Source of the DNA: SIG440 sp045578305
GTDB taxonomy: Bacteria; Bacillota; Clostridia; Monoglobales; Monoglobaceae
Length of the DNA stretch: 13,186 bases
Direction of reading: 5' to 3'
NCBI GenBank assembly: GCA_045578305.1
Contig: JAZNKA010000010.1
Location: forward strand, 1-13,186
This document shows, one piece after another, positions 1 to 5,605 of the stretch. The notes beneath the pieces are model-generated. The model had not been told where the DNA came from. It made no database searches and saw only the letters and a program-made list of their open reading frames with translations. How positions within the stretch are numbered: position 1 is the stretch's first letter; each line of letters begins with the position of its first letter. The position numbers and the translations under genes were made by a program.

Positions 1-25
1 TTTTCATTACGCAATCGTTTCGGAT

Positions 26-43
26 ACTCAATATATATTGAGT
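26..43. other. 18-bp perfect palindrome
   Basis: ACTCAATATA followed by TATTGAGT reads the same on both strands. It lies just upstream of the terminator at 52-96, probably in the 3' end or 3' UTR of a gene that lies outside the window. It could be a small hairpin or an operator; nothing else supports a function. Confidence 0.35.
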
Positions 44-51
44 GCCTCACT

Positions 52-96
52 AAAAACGGCGGATGGAAAAGGGAACTTAAATCCGCCGTTTTTTTG
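52..96 (+). terminator. Intrinsic terminator of an upstream off-window gene
   Basis: A perfect 10-bp stem (AACGGCGGAT at 55-64 with ATCCGCCGTT at 81-90) encloses a 16-nt loop and is followed by a T run to position 95. The flanking A run at 52-56 could also let it work on the minus strand. It ends whatever transcript enters the window from the left and so separates the non-coding cassette downstream from that transcript. Confidence 0.8.
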
Positions 97-179
97 CTAA
101 TTCAAAAATTTTTGCAAACATCTGCTTTCAAGCCTTTTCTATGGCGGGTTTTCCTGTTGTCCGTCTTTGAGGGTTTTTT

Positions 180-407
180 ATCACCTTATTTATAACGATT
201 GGAGATTGTTTGTGAGAATTTTCTAAAATAGCGAAAAATGCCTTGCGATCAATTTCTTCTGCAGGCAAGGCATTTTAGCGAGAGCACACGCTAAGTGCGT
301 GTATTCGAGCGTTCGTTATTTTGGGAAAGGCGAGCAATTACAAGCTCCTGAGTTATAAATCGGTGCGGCAAGGGGTGCAGGGGACCTTGCTGATGAGGTC
401 CCCTGCA
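180..407 (+). ncRNA. Structured element A, copy 1 (family unassigned)
   Basis: Helices visible on the plus strand: closing helix 188-196 with 352-360 (9 bp); junction stem 225-234 with 313-322 (10 bp, one G-U); hairpin 235-246 with 265-276 (12 bp); hairpin 286-291 with 297-302 (6 bp, loop TAAGT); GC hairpin 376-387 with 396-407 (12 bp, loop TGCTGATG). Comparison with copy 2 shows paired changes in the 6-bp hairpin (A-T to G-C, C-G to A-T), in the GC hairpin (A-T to G-C, C-G to T-A), and in the junction stem. A 38-nt block (333-370) is invariant. No promoter is evident just upstream and no U tract follows the last hairpin, so transcript ends and even strand are inferred. It could be the first part of one long RNA with element B, a separate RNA, or a DNA element. 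Confidence 0.6.
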
Positions 408-421
408 AATAAAAATAATAG

Positions 422-450
422 TTGTATTTTTATTAAATAAGTGATATAAT
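422..450 (+). promoter_or_regulatory. Extended -10 SigA promoter of RNA B copy 1
   Basis: TTGTAT (422-427), a 17-nt spacer ending in TGA, and TATAAT (445-450). The TGN extension and the 17-nt spacing are both kept in the second cassette copy (TTGTAA-N17-TATAAT at 8386-8358), although most of the spacer has drifted. The expected start is the G at about 457, exactly where the closing stem of RNA B begins. Confidence 0.85.
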
Positions 451-456
451 AATTTT

Positions 457-614
457 GCGACGCAATTGAATAAAAGACACCATTTTCAGGCGAGAATGTG
501 TTTATACCTTTTGGTAAAAACGCAGACTCTTTATTTCTCGTCTGGAGTTATTGAATTGCGTCGCGGCAATTGAGTCATGCGTTTTTCATGCGTGGCTTCT
601 GCCACGCATTTTTT
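457..614 (+). ncRNA. Structured RNA B, copy 1, with long-range tail pairing and terminator
   Basis: Predicted ~158-nt transcript. P1 pairs 457-473 with 548-564 (17 bp, one mismatch). P2 pairs 487-496 with 535-544 (10 bp). P3 is 498-508 with 513-523 around a TTTT loop. A further helix joins 518-529 (AAACGCAGACTC) to 572-584 (GAGTCaTGCGTTT), 12 bp with one bulged base. Its 3' strand lies outside P1, so it forms a pseudoknot-like or alternative pairing. The same helix with the same bulge position exists in copy 2 with two paired substitutions. A terminator follows at 588-614. The rod with internal loops, the SigA promoter and the two copies recall 6S RNA, but the tail pairing does not; the family is unassigned. 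Seven bases after the terminator the ribosome binding site of the PH-domain gene begins, so this copy may also act as its leader. Confidence 0.78.
588..614 (+). terminator. Intrinsic terminator of RNA B copy 1
   Basis: A 9-bp perfect stem ATGCGTGGC / GCCACGCAT with a TTCT loop runs straight into six T residues (609-614). It lies immediately upstream of AAGGAG at 621-626, so the downstream gene can only be reached by read-through from the RNA B promoter or from further upstream. Confidence 0.9.
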
Positions 615-633
615 ATTATAAAGGAGAATTCTT

Positions 634-1011
634 ATGATAGGCTTATCAAACTCGTCGTTTTACGAATCAACCGAAGCCCTTGACAACAAGTATTTGTCTA
701 ATTTGTCCCCCTATTTTTTGGAAGACGAAAAGGTTTTTAAAAGCTTTAAAAACTTCAGCCATTTTGCTCACTTTACCAACAAGCGAATAATTTTTACATA
801 CTGCCCCAACAGCGCTCTGAGTCCTTCGCACTTCGAAATCGAATTTTTGCCATACCGAAACATACAGCGTTTTTCGGCTCTTTTTGATGATAAGCTTTCG
901 CATTACAGTATCGAACTGACAGTTTTCGATATCCCTTGCTTAAACTTTATTCTGCCCGACAAAGCTACCGCAGCAAATCTTGCGAAAGCTATCAGCGAAC
1001 TTTCTTCATAA
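634..1011 (+). CDS. Small bacterial PH-domain-like protein
   Basis: A 125-residue soluble protein with no signal peptide or membrane segment. Residues about 28-122 resemble the bacterial pleckstrin-homology-like fold (bPH type): a start like LxxxEKVFKSF, the strand FTNKRIIF (47-54), the segment EFLPYRNIQRFS (70-81), alternating hydrophobic strands, and a C-terminal helix (112-122) that caps such domains. Family members are mostly uncharacterised, so the role is unknown. AAGGAG at 621-626 with a 7-nt gap sets the ATG. There is no room for a promoter between the terminator ending at 614 and the ribosome binding site, so transcription probably comes by read-through from RNA B. The gene is alone on its strand and ends at a bidirectional terminator shared with the dipeptidase gene. 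Confidence 0.75.
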   Translation: MIGLSNSSFYESTEALDNKYLSNLSPYFLEDEKVFKSFKNFSHFAHFTNKRIIFTYCPNSALSPSHFEIEFLPYRNIQRFSALFDDKLSHYSIELTVFDIPCLNFILPDKATAANLAKAISELSS

Positions 1012-1014
1012 TAA

Positions 1015-1042
1015 AGAAAACCGCAAAAATTTGCGGTTTTCT
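1015..1042. terminator. Bidirectional intrinsic terminator
   Basis: AGAAAACCGCAAA (1015-1027) pairs perfectly with TTTGCGGTTTTCT (1030-1042). The A and T runs in the two arms provide a U tract in both directions. It lies between the convergent PH-domain gene and the Sapep dipeptidase gene and probably ends both. Confidence 0.85.
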
Positions 1043-1084
1043 GCATTATTAGAATTTTAAAACTTTAACGATCTGCGCATTTTA

Positions 1085-2524
1085 TCAAAGCCTGTTGATA
1101 TCTTCATCAGCTGCAATCAAATAGTATATTATAATCTTTACCGCCGTAAAGAATTCGTCAAGGACAATCATTTCGTCGCATTGGTGTGGTCCGCCGTGAC
1201 CAGCGGGCATTTCAAAAGCAAGAGGAGCGCTGTCTGTTGTTTTTGCATATGTGCCTATTGAAAAGGCGTTTTTAAGATATCGAGCATAAGTTCCTCCGCC
1301 CATTCTGAAGCCCTTTCTGTCAAAGCCTGTTACTGCAAAAAAAGCTTCTTCAAAAAGTGCGGGGATTTTGCTGCTTTCGTCAATCGAAAATCCGGGCTTG
1401 TTTTCTTTAATTTCCATACCCCAGTCAAGCTCTTTCAGGGCATTTTCGGTACGTTTAAGCAAATCTCCCGAATCCAGCGCACTGCTGTATCTCATATCAA
1501 ATGACAACCAAAGCTTGCCGCCCTGCATCTTTACCATTCCGTTTGCAAATGTAAGCCTTCCAAACAAATCATCGCAAAAATCAATGCCAAGCGAAGTCCC
1601 GAACGGACACGAAAGGATATGCGCTGCATTCTTCATCACTTTTCGGTCATTTTCGGTAAGTTCCTCGACACTTGACAAAAAGTTTGCCAGCACATACGCC
1701 GCATTGAGCGAATTTTCGGGCATACTTGCGTGCTTTGCAACTCCCTTGCCCACGAGGACAATAAACTCATCTTCTTCCCTTTTTGCGATATTTTCTTCAT
1801 TATTCAGTTTCTCATCAATTTCTACACTCAGCTTGTCTGTTTTTTTAATCTTTACCTCTGCTTTGTCAAGAACAACATTAAACGCCTCGCCGCCGCAAAA
1901 ATCAACTATATCCAAGAGCTTTGCATTGCTTTTTGCGTACATCTGGCATATGCCCTTTTCGCCGATTCCACACGGAAAGTTTGCGTCAGGAATAAGTGAA
2001 ATGTCCGGCATCGACTGATTTTTTGCAAAAGCTTCAATGTCCTTCATTCCCGACTCTTCATTCGAGCCAATAAAAAGCTGCAGGCGACTTTTGATGGGGA
2101 TATTATACTTTTTGACAATTTCCATCGCACAAAGGCTTGCCATAATCCCCGACTTGTTGTCCTGAACACCTCTGCCAATAAGCACTCCGTCTTTTACAAT
2201 CGGGTCAAAAGGCTGAGTAAAAATCCAGCCCTCGCCTGCCGGCACAACATCGCTGTGTGCAAAAAGACCGATTGTTTTTTCGCCTTTTCCCCATTCGACA
2301 AGCGAATATCCGTCATCCCAATAAATTTCTGCATCATAGCCGCGCTTTTCAAACATTTTGGTACATTCTTCAAGCTCTTTTGCGCAAGCCTCGCCATATG
2401 GTGTGTTTTCTTTCGCCTCGCCTTTTATGGCAGGGATTTTGCAAAGTCTTATCCATTCGCTGATTATTTCTTCCTTGTTTTCCTTTATCCACTCATCTAT
2501 AACTGCATCGTATTTTTTATTCAT
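1085..2524 (-). CDS. pepV: Sapep/PepV-type metal-dependent dipeptidase (M20 family)
   Basis: A 479-residue cytosolic M20 metallopeptidase of the Sapep/PepV subgroup, which removes N-terminal residues from dipeptides and some tripeptides. The metal-site motifs are present in order: H90 and D92 in FAHSDVVPAGEGW, D122 in GRGVQDNKSG, E156/E157 in GSNEESGM, D180 in IPDANFP, and H447 in GGPHQCDE. The first four sit three residues later than my recollection of the Lactobacillus PepV numbering, and the length fits that family. The lid domain spans roughly residues 190-385. The gene starts one base after the sulfatase stop; its ribosome binding site (AAAGGAG) lies inside the sulfatase's last codons, so the two are translationally coupled. 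It ends at the terminator at 1015-1042. The substrate is inferred from the family; cell-wall peptide recycling would fit the neighbours. Confidence 0.93.
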   Translation of the reverse strand: MNKKYDAVIDEWIKENKEEIISEWIRLCKIPAIKGEAKENTPYGEACAKELEECTKMFEKRGYDAEIYWDDGYSLVEWGKGEKTIGLFAHSDVVPAGEGWIFTQPFDPIVKDGVLIGRGVQDNKSGIMASLCAMEIVKKYNIPIKSRLQLFIGSNEESGMKDIEAFAKNQSMPDISLIPDANFPCGIGEKGICQMYAKSNAKLLDIVDFCGGEAFNVVLDKAEVKIKKTDKLSVEIDEKLNNEENIAKREEDEFIVLVGKGVAKHASMPENSLNAAYVLANFLSSVEELTENDRKVMKNAAHILSCPFGTSLGIDFCDDLFGRLTFANGMVKMQGGKLWLSFDMRYSSALDSGDLLKRTENALKELDWGMEIKENKPGFSIDESSKIPALFEEAFFAVTGFDRKGFRMGGGTYARYLKNAFSIGTYAKTTDSAPLAFEMPAGHGGPHQCDEMIVLDEFFTAVKIIIYYLIAADEDINRL

Positions 2525-2525
2525 C

Positions 2526-4340
2526 TTATTTTATACTCCTTTGGGGCTCAAATATTTTTTCAATTCGATTGGCATTATCTGCGACATTATTATATACCAT
2601 ATCAAAATAAATATTAATATCTTCACTTTCAGCAGTCTGGTCCTTATAATTGTGCACCTCGCCATCCGCCGTTTTGAAAAGGCTGAACGCCGTCAAAACC
2701 GGTGCCTTGTCCCGCAAAGAAAGAAGATGCTCATAATACACCGAAAGCGGCATATCCGCGAGGTCAAGCACCGACGGCACCAAAAACGGCATTGAAAGCG
2801 TCTGCGGGACTGTCTTTTCGCCCATATCAAAATTGCTCCAAATGACATAAGGTGTAGACCGCAGCGCAAAAGTAACATCAAGACTTGAGCTGTCCACCAT
2901 TTCGGTCGCAAAAGACGGAGCGTGGTCGCCAACCATACAGATTATCACATCGCGGTCGCTTTTTTCAAAATATTCGGTCAGTTTTTTAAATGCCTCGTCA
3001 GACTTCTTGACGCAAGACATAAATTCGTTCAAGAGCGGGGTATGCTCGCCAAAATCGGTAAGTGAATGTACCGTATCCAAACTTTCGTCATTTATATCCC
3101 AACCGCCGTGATTTTGTATGGTCAGCATATACTGAAATCTTGGCCCGTCGCCCATTTTTTCGTAGTCCTCGAGCATCTTTTCAAAGCAAAACTCATCGGT
3201 TGCATATGGCCTTTCGCCATAATGCAGTGCAGTCCCGAATTCTTCGCGAAAAAGCACGCTGTCAAAACCAAGCTTTGGATAAACTATCCCACGCTCGTAA
3301 TTAAGCGCCTCGGCGCAATGTGCACCCCAAGTCGAATATCCCAACTTTTTTGCATAGTTTACGATACTGTTGGCATTGTCAAAATTAAGATAGTTAAACG
3401 GTGTAATCGCGGGCATAAGCTGGAGCGAATTTGAAGTAAGGAGCTCGTACTCGCTTTTGTTTGTGCCGCCGCCCGTACCTGCAACAACCGCCCTGCCCTT
3501 TAATTTCTGGCTGTCAATAAACGGCATAACCTCGATATCGGTTTTTATGTCAATCAAATCCCGCATATCATAAAAAGTTTCGTTTAAAATCAGGATTACA
3601 TCAGGTGTCTTTTCGCTTGTCTCGCTCGCAGGCGCATTTTCCGCCAATTGGGACAGCTTTTCTTCGGAATATCCCTCGGGTCTATCAATCATATTTACCG
3701 AATTCTGAAAAACCTCTATCGAGCTTGCGGCATATCCGTATTTGTAATACGAATCCTCCCACGACCAAACAAATGTGTTTCGCGGTTTTATGGGATTTTC
3801 GGCAAAGTAAACTATGTTCATAAATAAAATGCAAAAAAGGACCATACAAGCATTTTTAAGTGCCGTATTTTTGAGGTTTCGTTTTATCTTCTTTTCACGT
3901 TTGAAAAGCTCGATTGTCACCGCAATCTGTAGAGCAAAAAACACAAGTATCCCAAGCACAAAAGCATTAAACGGAAAGCTGTAACTGTCGATTACCGAAA
4001 GAGTTGTTCCCAGATTGTGTATATCCTGCGTCGAAATCGGCGAGTTGCGGAAAACAAGCGTGTAGTAATTTGCAATTCCAAGCACCGTAAGAGGTATCCC
4101 TGTCAAAAGTGATGCAATCCATCTGCGTCTGACAATCAGATAAACCACAGACTGAAGAACAAAAACCGTCAGTATGTTCAGGATAGTATAAAAAACACCA
4201 TTTAAAAACGGATTTTTGTTGCCAAGCTCAAGACAATAATAAACAAGTGCTGAATGAAGAAGGGAATACAAAATCACCTTAGTGCCGTTTTCGTTCTCTG
4301 TTATTTTGTTTTTAAGCTTTTTAAACCATACACCAATCAT
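2526..4340 (-). CDS. LTA synthase family membrane sulfatase (phosphoglycerol transferase-like)
   Basis: About 604 residues from the ATG at 4340. Five N-terminal membrane helices (roughly 22-40, 47-72, 78-97, 125-145, 160-180) precede an extracellular alkaline-phosphatase-superfamily domain. Active-site counterparts of LtaS are visible: E254 (LNETF), T293 (GGGTNKSE, probable nucleophile), H411 (QNHGGW) and D472-H473 (VGDHAP). The family moves glycerol-phosphate from phosphatidylglycerol to lipoteichoic acid or other glycans; the exact acceptor cannot be told. An in-frame TTG at 4352 would add four residues, but GGTGAT sits 5 nt before the ATG and the GGAG further up is 14 nt from the TTG, so I prefer the ATG. 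The gene follows a terminator at 4371-4398 and is coupled to the dipeptidase gene downstream. There is no clear promoter of its own in the short gap after rlmH. Confidence 0.9.
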   Translation of the reverse strand: MIGVWFKKLKNKITENENGTKVILYSLLHSALVYYCLELGNKNPFLNGVFYTILNILTVFVLQSVVYLIVRRRWIASLLTGIPLTVLGIANYYTLVFRNSPISTQDIHNLGTTLSVIDSYSFPFNAFVLGILVFFALQIAVTIELFKREKKIKRNLKNTALKNACMVLFCILFMNIVYFAENPIKPRNTFVWSWEDSYYKYGYAASSIEVFQNSVNMIDRPEGYSEEKLSQLAENAPASETSEKTPDVILILNETFYDMRDLIDIKTDIEVMPFIDSQKLKGRAVVAGTGGGTNKSEYELLTSNSLQLMPAITPFNYLNFDNANSIVNYAKKLGYSTWGAHCAEALNYERGIVYPKLGFDSVLFREEFGTALHYGERPYATDEFCFEKMLEDYEKMGDGPRFQYMLTIQNHGGWDINDESLDTVHSLTDFGEHTPLLNEFMSCVKKSDEAFKKLTEYFEKSDRDVIICMVGDHAPSFATEMVDSSSLDVTFALRSTPYVIWSNFDMGEKTVPQTLSMPFLVPSVLDLADMPLSVYYEHLLSLRDKAPVLTAFSLFKTADGEVHNYKDQTAESEDINIYFDMVYNNVADNANRIEKIFEPQRSIK

Positions 4341-4370
4341 AAAAATCACCAATTATTATATTTTGACTCC

Positions 4371-4398
4371 AAAAATGGCTGCAGTATTAAGTGCAGCC
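4371..4398 (-). terminator. Intrinsic terminator or attenuator between rlmH and the sulfatase gene
   Basis: On the minus strand GGCTGCA (4398-4392) pairs with TGCAGCC (4383-4377) around an 8-nt loop and is followed by ATTTTT. It comes 6 nt after the rlmH stop codon. The sulfatase ATG begins only 31 nt after the T run, which leaves little room for a new promoter, so partial read-through is likely. Confidence 0.75.
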
Positions 4399-4404
4399 AC
4401 TATC

Positions 4405-4887
4405 TTATTTATGGTATGTCTTTCCGTCAATAATGGTAAACCCACGATAAATCTGCTCGGCAAGGATTACCCTCATCAACATATGAGGAAAGGTCATTTT
4501 CGAGAAGCTGAGTTTAAGCGATGCAAGCGCCTTTATCTCGTCCGAAAGGCCCATTGAGCCGCCAATTATAAAAACAATATGGCTGGTCCCGCCTGTTGCT
4601 GTCTCCGAAATCAAGTCCGCCAATTCCTCGGACGACATCTGCTTTCCCTCGACACAAAGTGCAATCACCTTTGCTCCCTTTGGAATTTTAGCACGAATTC
4701 TTTCGCCCTCGCGGCCAAGGACAAGATTTTTTTCGGCATCCGTGGAATTGTCGGGAGTTTTTTCGTCTTTGACCTCAATTACTTCAAAACGGCAGTACGC
4801 CGACAAACGCTTTGCATACTCCAAGACGGCCGCTTTATAAAATTCCTCTTTTATCTTGCCAACGGCAATAACTGTAACACTAATCAT
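4405..4887 (-). CDS. rlmH: 23S rRNA (pseudouridine-1915-N3)-methyltransferase RlmH
   Basis: A 160-residue SPOUT-class methyltransferase, full length for the family. It uses S-adenosylmethionine to methylate N3 of pseudouridine 1915 in helix 69 of 23S rRNA and works as a homodimer on the 70S ribosome. Visible marks are the N-terminal ISVTVIAVGKIKE, the knot motif IGGSMGLSDE (108-117), the conserved stretch from LSFSKMTFPH to LAEQIYRG (126-149), and the terminal YHK. The start codon overlaps the walR stop (TAATG), so the two are translationally coupled. In Bacillus and Staphylococcus rlmH lies at the far end of the wal gene cluster; here it directly follows walR. A terminator comes straight after it. 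Confidence 0.98.
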   Translation of the reverse strand: MISVTVIAVGKIKEEFYKAAVLEYAKRLSAYCRFEVIEVKDEKTPDNSTDAEKNLVLGREGERIRAKIPKGAKVIALCVEGKQMSSEELADLISETATGGTSHIVFIIGGSMGLSDEIKALASLKLSFSKMTFPHMLMRVILAEQIYRGFTIIDGKTYHK

Positions 4888-5582
4888 TATACCTGAAAAT
4901 AATATCCAACCCCGCGCTTGGTCATAATAACCTTTGGCTCTGACGGGTCGTCCTCCACTTTTTCGCGAAGTCTGCGCACCGTAACATCCACAGTCCTGAC
5001 ATCGCCATAATATTCATAATCCCACACGCTTTCAAGCAAATTCTGCCTCGAAAAAACCTTGCCGGGTCTGCTTGCCAAAAACTTTATGAGGTCAAATTCT
5101 CTTATTGTAAGGTCAATAAGCTCGCCGTTTTTGTAAAGCTCGTACCTGTTGAAGTCAAGAACAAATTCACCGATACGAAGTTCTTCTTCGGCTTTTTTCT
5201 GATTTTCTTCGACAGTTGTTTCGCTTCTTCGCATGTTTGCCTTTACCCTGGCCATAAGCTCTCTTATGCTGAATGGCTTTGTGATATAGTCATCCGCGCC
5301 AAGTTCAAGTCCCAGAACCTTGTCAAGCTCTTCCTCTCTTGCAGTAAGCATCAAAATCGGCACCGACGACTTTTCGCGGATTTTTTTACATACCGAAAAT
5401 CCATCAAGCTTGGGCAGCATAACGTCCAGAAGTATAAGGTCGGGCTGGACAGTCAAAGCTTTGTTTACTGCCTCTTCGCCGTCATATGCCTCAAAAACGC
5501 TGTAGCCCTCTTTTTGTAAGTTTATTTTAAGTATCTCTACAATCGGTCGCTCGTCATCTACAACCAAAACCTTTTTTTCCAT
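4887..5582 (-). CDS. walR: OmpR-family response regulator, WalR (YycF)-like
   Basis: A 231-residue response regulator. The receiver domain (about 3-115) has the acidic pair D9-D10, phospho-acceptor D53 in LLDVMLP, T80 and K102 (TKPF). The winged-helix DNA-binding domain (about 133-230) has the recognition region DVRTVDVTVRRLREK and the terminal RGVGYYF. The overall sequence is close to WalR, which controls peptidoglycan hydrolase genes. No histidine kinase (walK) or walH/walI is next to it: upstream is an M23 peptidase, downstream rlmH. The TAA overlaps the rlmH ATG. Its ribosome binding site lies in a very G-rich run (GGGGGGAGGG) in the 23-nt gap after the peptidase gene. A WalR-box direct repeat upstream of the operon (7174-7190) fits both the identity and autoregulation. 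A related PhoB/VicR-type regulator remains possible. Confidence 0.88.
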   Translation of the reverse strand: MEKKVLVVDDERPIVEILKINLQKEGYSVFEAYDGEEAVNKALTVQPDLILLDVMLPKLDGFSVCKKIREKSSVPILMLTAREEELDKVLGLELGADDYITKPFSIRELMARVKANMRRSETTVEENQKKAEEELRIGEFVLDFNRYELYKNGELIDLTIREFDLIKFLASRPGKVFSRQNLLESVWDYEYYGDVRTVDVTVRRLREKVEDDPSEPKVIMTKRGVGYYFQV

Positions 5583-5605
5583 TTGTCCCGGGTCCCTCCC
5601 CCCAT

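Larger units (their letters stand above)
166..618 (+). repeat. Non-coding cassette, copy 1 (elements A + B)
   Basis: This stretch is homologous along its whole length to the minus strand of 8640-8197. The order of parts is the same in both: a conserved 5' block (TTGGAGATTGTTTGTGAG), a three-helix core, a 38-nt block identical in both copies (333-370 here), a GC hairpin with loop TGCTGAWG, an AT-rich spacer, an extended -10 promoter, and a structured transcript ending in an intrinsic terminator. No convincing ORF lies inside. The copies differ at many positions, but stems are kept by paired changes, so this is not a recent duplication. I see no transposase, target-site duplication or terminal inverted repeat. 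Confidence 0.85.

Noticed and set aside
457..614. RNA B as a plain 6S RNA
   Set aside because: The rod shape, promoter and two copies fit, but the covarying helix to a tail outside the closing stem and the separate terminator are not typical. Kept only as an alternative until a model search is run.
166..618. Cassette as an insertion sequence or MITE
   Set aside because: No transposase, no terminal inverted repeats and no target-site duplication are visible, and the ends fade gradually. Mobility in the past cannot be excluded.
166..618. CRISPR array or tracrRNA
   Set aside because: There are no short regularly spaced repeats and no cas genes in the window.
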